64,000 nucleotides of DNA from Vibrio coralliirubri (GCF_024347375.1 NZ_AP025471.1:1996852-2060851); one strand, 5' to 3'; counted from the stretch's first letter, positions 9,008-18,475 are shown. Notes: generated by a model not told the origin, from the letters alone. Translations and numbers: made by a program.

Positions 9008-9034
9008 AGCCAGCCCAATGAGGCTGGCTTTTTT
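9008..9034 (+). terminator. Rho-independent terminator after the isomerase gene
   Basis: AGCCAGCC and GGCTGGCT form a stem around CAATGA, followed by six T's. It closes the kduD-ygjV-kdgF-isomerase operon. Confidence 0.85.
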
Positions 9035-9391
9035 ATATCCGGTGTTTGGATAATTAGTGGCTGATATTCAGTCAATACCAAAGCAATAGGCGCCTGAGTC
9101 ATGGCTTGGTATACCTCCTAGGCTCGTAATTTGGTCGCTATATCCCTAGGTTACTTGATCTCTTTTTGCCTCTTCTCGCCACGATGTATCCAAATATCCA
9201 TCAATGATCTTTTCAACCTAAAAAGCGCTGATCTCAATAATCCAACCTCGATCTCATTTGTATGACTTTTGCATTATTTGGATCACAAAAATCACAGATT
9301 ACCCTTAAATAAAATGTCGTTAATGCAATAATGAAACGGTATTTTAAAAATTAAATCATTTAAACGGAACAATAATGAAAAGGGGTTCGTA
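9035..9391. other. Promoter region of the symporter gene
   Basis: No gene is seen in this 357-bp stretch. It contains a KdgR-like box near its right end (see the next entry) and a CRP-like half site (GGATCACA at 9280-9287). The rest is AT-rich without clear structure. Confidence 0.5.
9330..9348 (+). promoter_or_regulatory. KdgR-like box upstream of the symporter
   Basis: AATGAAACGGTATTTTAAA matches the left half of the known KdgR consensus (AATGAAAC-n-n-TRTTT) well and its right half partly. It lies 44 bp before the symporter ATG and fits control by the IclR-family regulator at 5611-6396. Confidence 0.5.
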
Positions 9392-11158
9392 ATGAATATC
9401 GACATGCTCGTTGTTGGTGTCTATTTTATCTTTATGATAGCGATTGGCGTCATCTTCAAACGTTTTGCAGGCAGCTCTACCAGTGATTACTTTCGTGGAG
9501 GAGGCAAGATGTTGTGGTGGATGGTTGGCTCTACCGCATTCATGACGCAGTTTAGTGCTTGGACATTTACTGGCGCTGCGGGTAAAGCTTTTACCGATGG
9601 GTTCCCAATCATGGTTATTTTCATGGCGAACGCATTTGGCTTTCTACTTTCGTGGTTGTTCTTTTCATACCGCTTTCGACAAATGCGTGTTGTTACACCT
9701 ATTGAAGGGGTGCGTCGTCGCTTCGGTGCAACGAATGAACAAGTGTTTACGTGGGCGACAATGCCGACAAGTGTGGTTTACACCGGTATTTGGCTAAATG
9801 GTCTCGCACTCTTCGTTAGTGCTGTGTTTAAAGTGGATATCGAAACCACGATCGTTGTGACTGGCTTGATTGTTCTCTTCATTTCAGTACTGGGCGGAGC
9901 ATGGGGGGTTGTTGCTTCAGACTTTGTACAAATGGTTGTGATCATGGCGGTGACGGTGGTTTGTGCTGTGGCTGCATTGGCAAAAATTGGTGGTCCAGCG
10001 AATCTTATCGAGCAATTCCCTGCCGACAGTGTCATGGGCTCTGATATGAACTATCCATTGCTGTTCGTATCTTGGTTTATCTTCATGTTCGTTAAGCAGC
10101 TGCAAAACATCAACAACATGCAAGATTCATATCGTTTCTTAACGGCGAAAGATTCTGTTAACGCACGTAAAGCGGCACTCCTTGCGTTTGTATTGATGCT
10201 GGTTGGACCTGCAATTTGGTTCTTACCACCTTGGGTAACTGCAATTATCTATCCTGAAGCGGCAACTGTGCACGCGGCTGAACTTGGTAGTAAAGCAGCT
10301 GATGCAGTCTACCTAGTGTTTGTCGAAAACGTCATGCCGGTTGGTATGGTGGGACTGCTTATGTCGGCTGTATTTGCAGCAACAATGTCTTCAATGGATT
10401 CAGGTCTAAACCGAAATTCAGGTGTGTTTGTGCGTAACTTTTACGCGCCAATCATGGACAAAAATGCGGATGACAAGAAGCTGATGCGAGTGAGTCAATT
10501 CATGACCATGGTCTTCGGCATATTGATCATCATGGTGGCGTTGTTCATTAACTCTCTTCGTGGCTTGAGCCTTTTCGACGCAATGATGTACGTAAGTACG
10601 CTGTTACAAATGCCAATTCTAGTGCCGCTATTCTTCGGTATGTTTATTAAGAAAACCCCCGACTGGGCAGCCTGGGCGACATTGGCTGTGGGCATGTTGG
10701 TGTCTTACATCGTGAGTTTTGTGCTTACAGCAGACGTCGTTGCCAATCTATTAAACCTAGAGGTTCCGTTCACAGGACGTGAAGCGAGTGACCTAAAAGT
10801 TCTGCTTGGGGTTATTGGTCACCTTGTGATCACAGGTGGTTTCTTTTGTCTAACAACTAAGTTCTACAAAGAGCCAGTGGGCGAACGAAACACAGAACTT
10901 AAAGAGTTTTGGAGTGATGTTGCGACTCCTGTTATCGAAGAGGAAGGACAAGATGAAATGGATCGCCAACAACGCGACATGCTAGGCAAACTCATTCTGG
11001 TTTTCGGTGCACTTGTAACGGCGATGGTACTAATCCCGAACCCGTTCTGGGGTCGCATGGCCTTTATCTTCTGTGGCGCAGTGATTGTTACTGTGGGTTC
11101 TCTGTTATTGAAGAGTGCGAGGAAAACGCCTCGGTTAGAAGTATCTACATCCAAGTAA
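9392..11158 (+). CDS. Sodium:solute symporter (SSS/SLC5), probable uronate oligosaccharide uptake
   Basis: The 588-residue protein has about 13-14 membrane segments with the SSS fold; GTAT-type loops and SSMDSGLNRNSG at about 335-346 correspond to the Na+-site helix 8 region. A hydrophilic stretch at about 500-535 precedes the last two helices. In V. splendidus the oligoalginate carriers ToaA-C are SSS proteins, so import of acidic oligosaccharides or uronates is plausible. A KdgR-like box and its place between the isomerase and uxaC support a uronate substrate. AAAGGGG lies before the ATG. Confidence 0.8.
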   Translation: MNIDMLVVGVYFIFMIAIGVIFKRFAGSSTSDYFRGGGKMLWWMVGSTAFMTQFSAWTFTGAAGKAFTDGFPIMVIFMANAFGFLLSWLFFSYRFRQMRVVTPIEGVRRRFGATNEQVFTWATMPTSVVYTGIWLNGLALFVSAVFKVDIETTIVVTGLIVLFISVLGGAWGVVASDFVQMVVIMAVTVVCAVAALAKIGGPANLIEQFPADSVMGSDMNYPLLFVSWFIFMFVKQLQNINNMQDSYRFLTAKDSVNARKAALLAFVLMLVGPAIWFLPPWVTAIIYPEAATVHAAELGSKAADAVYLVFVENVMPVGMVGLLMSAVFAATMSSMDSGLNRNSGVFVRNFYAPIMDKNADDKKLMRVSQFMTMVFGILIIMVALFINSLRGLSLFDAMMYVSTLLQMPILVPLFFGMFIKKTPDWAAWATLAVGMLVSYIVSFVLTADVVANLLNLEVPFTGREASDLKVLLGVIGHLVITGGFFCLTTKFYKEPVGERNTELKEFWSDVATPVIEEEGQDEMDRQQRDMLGKLILVFGALVTAMVLIPNPFWGRMAFIFCGAVIVTVGSLLLKSARKTPRLEVSTSK

Positions 11159-11197
11159 TCGGCAATAACTAGTCATGTAAAAGTAACAAGGGTATAG

Positions 11198-11219
11198 GCC
11201 AGAGGGGGCGCTCTCTGGC
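11198..11219 (+). other. Weak intercistronic hairpin between symporter and uxaC
   Basis: GCCAGAG and CTCTGGC can pair around an 8-nt G/C-rich loop. No T tract follows, so it may be an RNA-stability or partial termination element. Confidence 0.35.
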
Positions 11220-11317
11220 TTATATGAACCACCTCGTAGAGGGGCTTTAGGAAACAATTTCATGATTGAATTTTTCCCTAAAGTTTATCAATACAGTTTT
11301 CTACAAGAGTTTGAATT

Positions 11318-12742
11318 ATGTCTTCATACATACATAAAGATTTTCTATTGCAGGGGGACACTGCCAAGCGTTTATATCACGATTACGCGGCAGGGCTTCC
11401 CATTATTGATTATCACAACCACTTAGATGCCAAAGAGATTTATGACAACCATCAATACGACAATATTGCTCAGGCTTGGTTGAGTTGCGATCACTACTTG
11501 TGGCGTGCATTACGAAGTAACGGAGTCGATGAGCATTACATCACAGGTGATGCGAGTGATTATGAAAAGTTTCAAAAGTGGTGTGAGAGCATGCCGTATC
11601 TTATCGGCAATCCGCTGTATCACTGGTGTCATTTGGAGCTTAAGAGATACTTCAGTCTCGATTTACTACTCAACTCAGAGAATTGCGAGGTTATTTGGCA
11701 ACACTGTAATCAAAAACTCAGCCAAGAGTCTCACCGATTCCAAAGTCTGCTTAAAGATAGTCGAGTCGATACCTTGTGCACTACCGATGATCCACTTAGC
11801 GATTTGAGCTATCACGATAAACTGAATTGTTCAGAATTTGCTGTACAAGTCTTGCCGACATTTCGCGCTGACAGCCTAATTGAAATAGAGAATCAAAGTA
11901 GTTTTCAAAAGACACTCCATTCACTGGCGTTCATCACTGACATTAATGTCGTCGATTTTGCAAGCTACGCTCAAGCAATCACGTCTCGTGTGGACTATTT
12001 TGCCCAGAATAACTGTCGATTATCTGACTTGGGGTTAAAAATTGTGGATTTTTCACACTATCACCCTGATGTACTTGATCAAGCTATAACAAAGGTTAAA
12101 TGTGGTGATGTGCTGAATAGTGAAGAAATCTCGCAGTTTAAGACGGCCGTTTTTGAAGTGCTTGGCAAGGCTTATCATAAGCATGGTTGGTCGATGCAAA
12201 TTCATATTGGAGTGTTAACTAATGTTAATAAGCGCCGCTTTGATGATCTAGGTGGCGGTACGGGTTTCAGTGTTATCAGTGACAACCCAATTGCAGAAAA
12301 CCTGAGTCATTTATTGAGTTTGTTAGATCAAGACCGCCAACTCCCTCAGACCATCGTATATAGCCTTAACCCGAAAGATAGCCCAGTGCTTGGGTCAATT
12401 ATAGGCGCCTTTCAAGACAGTGATGCGCAGCCAGGTAAAGTGCAGCTTGGTTCTGCGTGGTGGTTTAACGATCATAAGGCGGGTATGGAAAAACAACTTC
12501 AAGATCTAGCAAATTTAGGGTCTCTAGGACGCTTTGTCGGAATGTTAACCGACTCTCGCAGCGTATTGTCACTCTCTCGTCATGACTATTTTCGTCGTAT
12601 TCTATGTAACTTACTCGGTAAGTGGGTCGATGACGGGGAATTACCGAATGATGAGCCTTTGCTTAAACAGAGTGTCGAGAATATCTGTTATCAAAACGCC
12701 AAACAATACTTCAATTTTCATTCATCTAAAGATTTAGTATAG
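11318..12742 (+). CDS. uxaC: Glucuronate/galacturonate isomerase
   Basis: The 474-residue protein matches UxaC in length (about 470). The amidohydrolase-type metal motif DYHNHLD is at 31-37 (H33, H35), followed by the family stretch AQAWLSCDHYLWRALRSNG. UxaC converts D-glucuronate to D-fructuronate and D-galacturonate to D-tagaturonate in the cytoplasm. uxaB and uxaA, needed to continue to 2-keto-3-deoxygluconate, are not in the window. It is 9 bp upstream of the lyase gene, so the two are surely co-transcribed. That suggests the lyase leaves saturated uronate as well as the unsaturated unit. Confidence 0.92.
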   Translation: MSSYIHKDFLLQGDTAKRLYHDYAAGLPIIDYHNHLDAKEIYDNHQYDNIAQAWLSCDHYLWRALRSNGVDEHYITGDASDYEKFQKWCESMPYLIGNPLYHWCHLELKRYFSLDLLLNSENCEVIWQHCNQKLSQESHRFQSLLKDSRVDTLCTTDDPLSDLSYHDKLNCSEFAVQVLPTFRADSLIEIENQSSFQKTLHSLAFITDINVVDFASYAQAITSRVDYFAQNNCRLSDLGLKIVDFSHYHPDVLDQAITKVKCGDVLNSEEISQFKTAVFEVLGKAYHKHGWSMQIHIGVLTNVNKRRFDDLGGGTGFSVISDNPIAENLSHLLSLLDQDRQLPQTIVYSLNPKDSPVLGSIIGAFQDSDAQPGKVQLGSAWWFNDHKAGMEKQLQDLANLGSLGRFVGMLTDSRSVLSLSRHDYFRRILCNLLGKWVDDGELPNDEPLLKQSVENICYQNAKQYFNFHSSKDLV

Positions 12743-12751
12743 GTATCCATT

Positions 12752-14752
12752 ATGCTGCAGTTTACCTCTCAGGAAATGGCGGTCATTCGTCAAAATGCCA
12801 GCCAAGAGATCATCGAACAAATTATTCATGATAATCAGGTTGTGCTTACTTCAGACACTCTCGTTCCACCTGATGCCCGCGCAACATGGAATTTATATTA
12901 TTTTTGCCCCACGCATGGGGTTCGCTTAAGTTGGGATAGAGACCGACCCACTGAACATGTATGCCCTGTTGATGGCGAGGTGCTTACTGGGGAACCTTAT
13001 GACGGTGCATGGTGGCGTTGGCTTAATGGGCTCAATTCGAAAGCGTGTAATGACCTAGGCTTGCTTTGGCACATTACTCAAGACCGCAAATACTTCGAAA
13101 AAGTTCGTGAGATCTTATTGGGTTATGCAGAATACTACCCGAATTACGAAGAACACGGCGGAATTCCATATAACGGTCCAGGAAAAGCAAATGCGCAGAC
13201 TCTCTGTGAAGCGAATTGCAATATTGATTTTGCCCGAGGCTATGATTTCGTTAAAGAGCAGTTGAATACCGAAGAGCAATTGTTTATTGAACAGCGCTTG
13301 TTACGCGAAGGCGCTGAGTTCCTGATGCAACATCGAGCTGATCAATTGCATAACCATGAAATGAAGATTTCTGCGACTATTGGCGTGATAGGCTTGATAC
13401 TTGGTGAGCGAGAATTCATCGACTTTGCGGTGAGCACCCCTTATGGCTTGAAGTATCAGTTAGAGCATGGTGTAAAAGGGGAGGGCTTATGGTTTGAAGG
13501 TTCTATCCATTATCATTACTACGCTTTACAAGCACTTCTGAATTTCGAAAAAATGGCATGTAAAACAGAGTACTCACTACAATCGGTGCCAAACTTCCAT
13601 ACCATGTTGGCGTTCCCGCTCAAGCTACTCATCAATACAGGTGACTTTCCACGTCTGAACGATTGTATTGCCGGTCAAGAGAAGTTAACTCATAGCCACC
13701 TGTTCGAATTCGGGTATCGTGAGTTCCGAGACCCTTTATTTGCATCTGCGTTGCAGAGCATCTATCAAGATAAGCCACGCAACAATATCGACGCGCTGTT
13801 GTACGGTGTTGATGCATTACCTGTGGCAGAGCCGCTTATGTGCCAATCTATTCGCGCAGAACAATCAGGCGTCACGATCATGCACGATCGAGAGCACGAT
13901 AACATGCTATTAATTAAGCACTCTCCGTATGGTGGTGAGCATGATCACTATGATCGACTAGGGGTGATCATTACTCGAAATGGTAAAGAAATTTTGCCTG
14001 ACTTGGGAACAACAGGGTACGGTGCTGAACTGCATTACGGGTATTATAAAAATACGGTGACGCACAACACCTTGGCGGTGAATCAGAAGAATCAACCGCC
14101 AGCCAACCCTCAAGTGAATACGTTTGTAAAAGAACAGTCCTACACATGGTTAGACACACAAACAGATTGGTGTGGTGAGTTACCGACGGTCGATAGCCAT
14201 ACTATTGTTCAGTGGGATTTAGCTGCGTACAAAGACGTTGTGTTTCGCCGTCAAATTCTGTGGTTAGGGGATGTGGCGATTGAATTCAATACTGCGGAAA
14301 ACCCTCACCACCAACAACTAGATTTGGTCTGGCATGTCAGAGGACAACACAGCGCTTTGACAAAGGCACAAGGTTGCGACAATCCACTAGATGGGCCTTT
14401 AGCAAGAATGACGAGCTGCCATGAGATGCCTCTTAAAACGTCCACTAATTTACGTTATTCGATTGATGGACAAACCGAATTCAATCAACAGCTAATAACG
14501 GACAGTTCAGCGACTCTGTTGTTGGGGTATGCGCCAGACAATCCTGCAACCAGTGATTTAGCGTACACGATTTTGCGTAGCCAAGAAGCGGTTCTTAAAG
14601 TTGCCACGGTACATAACTTGACGCAAAACGATGAGGTTCGAGTTTCTGATATCGAATGGCTATCGGACGTTATCAATTTAAGCTTGGTAAGAAATGGAGT
14701 GGCACAATCTATTTCAATTAACCAAGAAACGGGTGTTACTTTATTCGTTTGA
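12752..14752 (+). CDS. Heparinase II/III-family polysaccharide lyase (PL15-like), cytoplasmic exolyase
   Basis: The 666-residue protein has no signal peptide. An N-terminal pair of metal-knuckle-like motifs (CPTH at 52-55, CPVD at 71-74) leads into an alpha/alpha toroid. Candidate catalytic residues are H200/H202 (LHNHE) and Y254 (GSIHYHYY). The C-terminal beta-sheet half begins with the HDHYD metal site at 397-401. The layout resembles PL15-type oligosaccharide exolyases, which act on imported oligomers and release unsaturated uronate monomers. The substrate is uncertain: alginate, glucuronan and glycosaminoglycan oligomers all remain possible. UxaC next door favours a glucuronate-containing chain. 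Confidence 0.8.
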   Translation: MLQFTSQEMAVIRQNASQEIIEQIIHDNQVVLTSDTLVPPDARATWNLYYFCPTHGVRLSWDRDRPTEHVCPVDGEVLTGEPYDGAWWRWLNGLNSKACNDLGLLWHITQDRKYFEKVREILLGYAEYYPNYEEHGGIPYNGPGKANAQTLCEANCNIDFARGYDFVKEQLNTEEQLFIEQRLLREGAEFLMQHRADQLHNHEMKISATIGVIGLILGEREFIDFAVSTPYGLKYQLEHGVKGEGLWFEGSIHYHYYALQALLNFEKMACKTEYSLQSVPNFHTMLAFPLKLLINTGDFPRLNDCIAGQEKLTHSHLFEFGYREFRDPLFASALQSIYQDKPRNNIDALLYGVDALPVAEPLMCQSIRAEQSGVTIMHDREHDNMLLIKHSPYGGEHDHYDRLGVIITRNGKEILPDLGTTGYGAELHYGYYKNTVTHNTLAVNQKNQPPANPQVNTFVKEQSYTWLDTQTDWCGELPTVDSHTIVQWDLAAYKDVVFRRQILWLGDVAIEFNTAENPHHQQLDLVWHVRGQHSALTKAQGCDNPLDGPLARMTSCHEMPLKTSTNLRYSIDGQTEFNQQLITDSSATLLLGYAPDNPATSDLAYTILRSQEAVLKVATVHNLTQNDEVRVSDIEWLSDVINLSLVRNGVAQSISINQETGVTLFV

Positions 14753-14810
14753 CTGAATAAAAATGTTAAAGAGTTGTAACTCGCTGAATTTCACGAGTTC
14801 ACCCCAAAAT

Positions 14811-14847
14811 AAAAATCCCCTCAAGCACCTTTCTTGAGGGGATTTTT
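14811..14847. terminator. Bidirectional terminator after the lyase gene (copy A)
   Basis: A 15-bp stem AAAAATCCCCTCAAG/complement surrounds a 7-nt loop, with A's before and T's after. It sits 58 bp past the lyase stop. Confidence 0.88.
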
Positions 14848-14867
14848 TATCAGTCGTTGATTAACTT

Positions 14868-14909
14868 GTTAGCCGTTAGCCGTTAGCCGTTAGCCGTTAG
14901 CCGTTAGCC
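14868..14909. repeat. Heptamer tandem repeat GTTAGCC x6
   Basis: Six perfect GTTAGCC units. The paralogous copy at 20702-20736 has one GTTAGCC followed by four ATTAGCC units. Confidence 0.95.
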
Positions 14910-14976
14910 ATCTACTCTTCATCTTTGGTTAGGTTCCTAAGACGGTACCCTTGGTTTTTACAATTTGGCCAAAGTA

Positions 14977-15005
14977 AAAAAGAGGAGCATTGAGGCTCCT
15001 CTTTT
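14977..15005 (-). terminator. Terminator of the DUF1254 operon
   Basis: AAAAGAGGAGC and GCTCCTCTTTT pair around ATTGAG, with T's following on the minus strand, 47 bp past the stop of the 503-residue DUF1254 protein. Confidence 0.8.
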
Positions 15006-15051
15006 ATCGTAGGTCGTAAAGGACTTAATCGGTATTACATAGACTTAACAG

Positions 15052-16563
15052 CTAGTCCACCCGCTTAAAGTTAGGCAGTAAGGTTTCTGGCTGCTGCGCT
15101 ACAAATGCTTTACTTGGTGAGTATGCGCGGAAGTAAACAAACCAGTTTTCGTCTTCTCGAGTTTGCACCCAGTTAGCCTCATTAACGCCCGCTGGCTTAG
15201 TTGGTGAAAAGTGGAAGGTGTAATTGCCTTGTACATCTTTAACTGTCCCTTCAATGTTAGAACCCACGTCGGCACGCTCAATATCGTTGTCGATGATGGC
15301 GCGGTTCTCTACGTTGTAGACTGTAATTGTCCAGAACAAATCGGCGAAATTTACATCTCCATCTAGCGTCAAAGTATAGTGGTTACTGCCATTTAGCCCT
15401 TTGCCATTGTCGTCACGGTAGTTGTCTAGGTAGATCTGACCCCAGCCGCCATTTTCAAAACCGTGCATTGCTACGTCGTTAGTTACAGCTTCATAGAACC
15501 AAGCTGCACGTCCATCGAGATCCATACCGTAGTAACGATCTTGGTTTGGTGTTGAAGCCGTCGCGACTTCCCAAAAGTTGCCTTCTTTACCGTAAGCTGC
15601 GTGTGGCAAGCGTTCTGTTTTGTTGAAGTCGATATTCTTAACCATAGCTTCCCCCATCACCACAGCTTGCTCTAAGATTTCACGCTGCTGACCTGATGGT
15701 TCAAACGTCTTACCTTTCTCGATACCCAGTGGGCGTAGCATGTCGTGCATCATGCGATCACGCTCTGCTACTGGTTCAGCTTGAATGGCTTCATTCAACG
15801 TATTCCAAAATGCCATGCCTCTTGGGTGTTTGGCATCTTCACCACGCTCAGGGAAGTTTACGCCGTTATCACTCAGTGGCTTGCCGTTAAGGTCGGTAAT
15901 TTTCAGGGCCTCTAAGTCTTTCATACGTTGCTGGTCTGAATCTGCCATTAAGCGAACGCCGAAGAAAACATAGTTGGTGTCTGACTCAAAAACCTTAGCG
16001 CCTTTTGGCAGGTTGCTCGGTGTTTCAGACCCTTTGGCTTTTACCACGTAGATGCCCGGCTCAGTCATCTGAGAAATACCGATTTGCCACATAGTGTGTA
16101 CTGCGCCGCGCAGTTCATTTGTGGGGATTTCTATAATAACGGGCTCTTTTTCTACGTTAAACCAAGTAATCGCGTAAGGCGTAGAGGTGTTGTAAGTTAA
16201 GCCTCCTAGCTTAGATTCATGAGACTCAACATAAGTAATTTGACCATCCTCTGCACCCATGTCGGCATAGGCTTGTTTCCATGCGTAGTTTGACACCAAA
16301 GGCACGGACCAAATGTAAGCTTGTGACGCGCGTTGATAGTCCATCAGTTCGAACAGTTTTGCTGAGCTTTCTTGTGTTGGAATACCATGAAGAAAGTCGG
16401 TTTCGAAAGTGAAGTCTCCCGCACGTGTTTGAAGGGTTTCTGTTGGGTTATCGTTTCCAGCAATCGCCGTTGCTGAAAACAAGGCTGTTACAGAAACGAG
16501 CATCGCTGTTGATCGCAGTGGATGTGTGAAAGTACCGGTAAGGGCTTTAGATATCATGTTCAT
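15052..16563 (-). CDS. Exported DUF1254/DUF1214 protein
   Basis: The 503-residue precursor has a signal peptide (hydrophobic 18-35, cleavage near ATAIAG). The mature part has an N-terminal DUF1254-type region (about 65-190, with SQAYIWSVPLVSNYAWKQAY and STPYAITWFNVEKEPVIIEIP) and a C-terminal DUF1214-type region (about 370-495, YTLTLDGDVNFADLFWTITVYN). It is periplasmic or surface-exposed. The biochemical role of the family is not established. It is followed by a terminator, and an outer-membrane protein gene lies 67 bp upstream on the same strand; the two form a probable operon. A second, shorter DUF1254-type gene lies at 19560. Confidence 0.8.
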   Translation of the reverse strand: MNMISKALTGTFTHPLRSTAMLVSVTALFSATAIAGNDNPTETLQTRAGDFTFETDFLHGIPTQESSAKLFELMDYQRASQAYIWSVPLVSNYAWKQAYADMGAEDGQITYVESHESKLGGLTYNTSTPYAITWFNVEKEPVIIEIPTNELRGAVHTMWQIGISQMTEPGIYVVKAKGSETPSNLPKGAKVFESDTNYVFFGVRLMADSDQQRMKDLEALKITDLNGKPLSDNGVNFPERGEDAKHPRGMAFWNTLNEAIQAEPVAERDRMMHDMLRPLGIEKGKTFEPSGQQREILEQAVVMGEAMVKNIDFNKTERLPHAAYGKEGNFWEVATASTPNQDRYYGMDLDGRAAWFYEAVTNDVAMHGFENGGWGQIYLDNYRDDNGKGLNGSNHYTLTLDGDVNFADLFWTITVYNVENRAIIDNDIERADVGSNIEGTVKDVQGNYTFHFSPTKPAGVNEANWVQTREDENWFVYFRAYSPSKAFVAQQPETLLPNFKRVD

Positions 16564-16630
16564 AATGTGTCCTCAAAACTTAAACTTATTCGTTCAAGCG
16601 AAACCGGCTCGTTAAAGCCGAAATCACTAC

Positions 16631-17419
16631 TTAAAATTGGTAGTTAAATTCGATGCGGTGATCACCGTCTTCGATACTGGTGTTTTCTGTCCAGTTTGCG
16701 AAATAACGAACGTTGGCTCTTGGATTGATTTGATAGCTCGCTGCAAATTCATGTGCGAGTACTGAATCATTGCCCTCAAAGCCAAAATCTTTGAACGTTG
16801 ATGACCCTGACATTGTGCCTAAATACATAGGGTTGTAGTTCAACCAAACCTTGTCGGTAAGTTGCATTTTTGCGTACATACCCGCCACGTAGAAAGTACC
16901 GTGCATGTTGTAGCGGTCGCGAAGCTGATCGGCGTCGAGATCGCCTCCAGTGCCTTCAACCAACTCTTCACCAGCAGCAACACCGACACCTGCAAGCGGA
17001 TAGAAATTAAACATGCCCATTTTTGGTAATGCCTGAATAAAGCTATAAGACGCGCTACCTTGGTTGCTATCGAAATCCCAAGACATATCAACTTGAGTAC
17101 CTCGACCATTGGTTAGGTCGACCCCAAAGTTTCTAAAGCGGATTGAGTCAATACTGTCGTCGGCACCTCGGTTGTTCCAACCAACAGCTTCACCAGCGAT
17201 GCCTTTGATTTCGAACACATTCATGCCCATGGTCGTGTCGCTGCCTGTGTCGTAGGTTTGTCCTACTTTGAGGTTTAAGCCATTATCTGTGTAGCCGAAG
17301 CCAGCTTGTGTGTAGACCGCCAATGGGTCTGACATGTCTTGAACTTCTGTTTCTTCAGCGATAACACCGCTGGCCAACAAAAGAGGAGTTAGGGAAAGGA
17401 TAGAACGTTGTAATAACAT
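16631..17419 (-). CDS. Outer-membrane beta-barrel protein
   Basis: The 262-residue precursor has a signal peptide (about 1-21) and a mature part of alternating amphipathic strands ending in ...EFNYQF, the C-terminal aromatic signature of outer-membrane barrels. No specific porin family is recognised. It precedes the DUF1254 gene in the same direction and is divergent from a LysR gene across a dyad at 17493-17518, so it is probably controlled by that regulator. It may supply or accompany the substrate of the DUF1254 protein; this is inference. Confidence 0.65.
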   Translation of the reverse strand: MLLQRSILSLTPLLLASGVIAEETEVQDMSDPLAVYTQAGFGYTDNGLNLKVGQTYDTGSDTTMGMNVFEIKGIAGEAVGWNNRGADDSIDSIRFRNFGVDLTNGRGTQVDMSWDFDSNQGSASYSFIQALPKMGMFNFYPLAGVGVAAGEELVEGTGGDLDADQLRDRYNMHGTFYVAGMYAKMQLTDKVWLNYNPMYLGTMSGSSTFKDFGFEGNDSVLAHEFAASYQINPRANVRYFANWTENTSIEDGDHRIEFNYQF

Positions 17420-17492
17420 AGCTGCCTCATAGAGTTATCTCACTACATCCGTGTACATCGTGAAGGTGGGACAACTATACAAAGTGGACTTT

Positions 17493-17518
17493 GTTAAGTT
17501 AATTCATATAAACTTAAC
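17493..17518. promoter_or_regulatory. Interrupted dyad, candidate LysR operator
   Basis: GTTAAGTT (17493-17500) and AACTTAAC (17511-17518) are exact complements separated by 10 bp. They lie between the divergent outer-membrane protein gene and the LysR gene at 17549, the usual place for a LysR site. Confidence 0.6.
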
Positions 17519-17548
17519 CATTCGTTAAGCAATGCTTTATGGTTAGCT

Positions 17549-18475
17549 ATGAAACTGAACAACGTCGACCTGAATTTATTGAAAGTGTTTGTGGTGGTAT
17601 ATCAAGAGAAGAGCTTGCGAAAAGCCGCTGAGAAGCTGTTTGTTTCGACACCTGCCGTTAGCCAAAGCATCAAGAAGCTTAAGGAGTCTCTAGGTGAAGA
17701 ATTGTTTGTGTTGTCCCATAAGCAGTTTTTGCCAACCCCTTATTCAGACGACCTGTATCGACGAGTTTTTCCTTTATTGGACGGGCTATTCACGGCGATA
17801 GAAGAAGGAAAGCAGTTTAATCCTGCGGATTTAAGCGAAGATTTCAAGATAGAGGCAAACCCTCATATCCTGCCTTGGTTGACGCCCGCTCTTTTTCATC
17901 AGCTATCAATAGAAAGTCCATTTTCAAGGCTGATCAGTCATACGAGTTCCCAAAATTCTTTAGAAAGGCTCAAAAGTGACGAGATTGATTTTGTCATTCA
18001 CTTTGAAGCTGAGAATTTGCCTGCTGAGATCATTGCTGTACCGCTCGTGAACTTAAAGTTTGTATTGGCAGTGAGAGAAGATCATCCTTTCAAGGCGTCC
18101 ATCGCAACGATTGATGATTTGTTGTCGTTTCCATTTGCTCACGTTGACCTTGCTTATTTCGACCAAAACAAACATTCACGGTTGGAAGAGGAAGTCTTGA
18201 GCCAAGGTAAGACAATTAATATGGCGTTGCGAACGACTTCTATTGTTGGGTTAATTGAAACGATCAAGCACTCCAATATTATCGCTCCTTGTATGCCTCC
18301 GGTGATTGAACAACATAAAGGCATATTGCGCTCAATCGCGATTGAGGGGTTGGAAGAGGGCCCCGAGGAGATGGAGGTGTTCGCCTATCTTCATAAGAAA
18401 AACCAGCACTCAGCCAAATACAAATGGCTGCTGGATTTGATTGAAACGGCGATGGCAGAGGCTAATCACCAGTAA
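17549..18475 (+). CDS. LysR-family regulator
   Basis: The 308-residue protein has an N-terminal HTH (about 5-65; NLLKVFVVVYQEKSLRKAAEKLFVSTPAVSQSIKKLKE) and a LysR substrate-binding domain (about 90-300). It is divergent from the outer-membrane protein/DUF1254 pair and convergent with the second LysR gene. It likely controls the divergent operon; the effector is unknown. Confidence 0.85.
   Translation: MKLNNVDLNLLKVFVVVYQEKSLRKAAEKLFVSTPAVSQSIKKLKESLGEELFVLSHKQFLPTPYSDDLYRRVFPLLDGLFTAIEEGKQFNPADLSEDFKIEANPHILPWLTPALFHQLSIESPFSRLISHTSSQNSLERLKSDEIDFVIHFEAENLPAEIIAVPLVNLKFVLAVREDHPFKASIATIDDLLSFPFAHVDLAYFDQNKHSRLEEEVLSQGKTINMALRTTSIVGLIETIKHSNIIAPCMPPVIEQHKGILRSIAIEGLEEGPEEMEVFAYLHKKNQHSAKYKWLLDLIETAMAEANHQ

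Larger units (their letters stand above)
14805..14932. repeat. Direct repeat copy A (terminator, heptamer VNTR, luxN 3'-end fragment)
   Basis: The block is nearly identical to 20637-20756 in the same orientation. About 65 bases from the terminator to the first GTTAGCC differ at one loop base and at the extreme left edge. It ends in a fragment matching the last codons and stop of luxN (reverse strand ...DEE-stop at 14912-14920). It flanks the DUF1254 block with copy B on the other side. Confidence 0.75.

Noticed and set aside
11246..11285. CTTTAGG...CCTAAAG dyad before uxaC as a terminator
   Set aside because: Pairing is imperfect and no T tract follows.
12752..14752. Named oligoalginate lyase (OalA/B/C)
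   Set aside because: The family fold fits, but the substrate cannot be separated from glucuronan or glycosaminoglycan by reading; UxaC argues for a glucuronate chain.
14868..14909. Heptamer array read as a CRISPR
   Set aside because: Units are 7 bp with no spacers and no cas genes; it is a simple VNTR.
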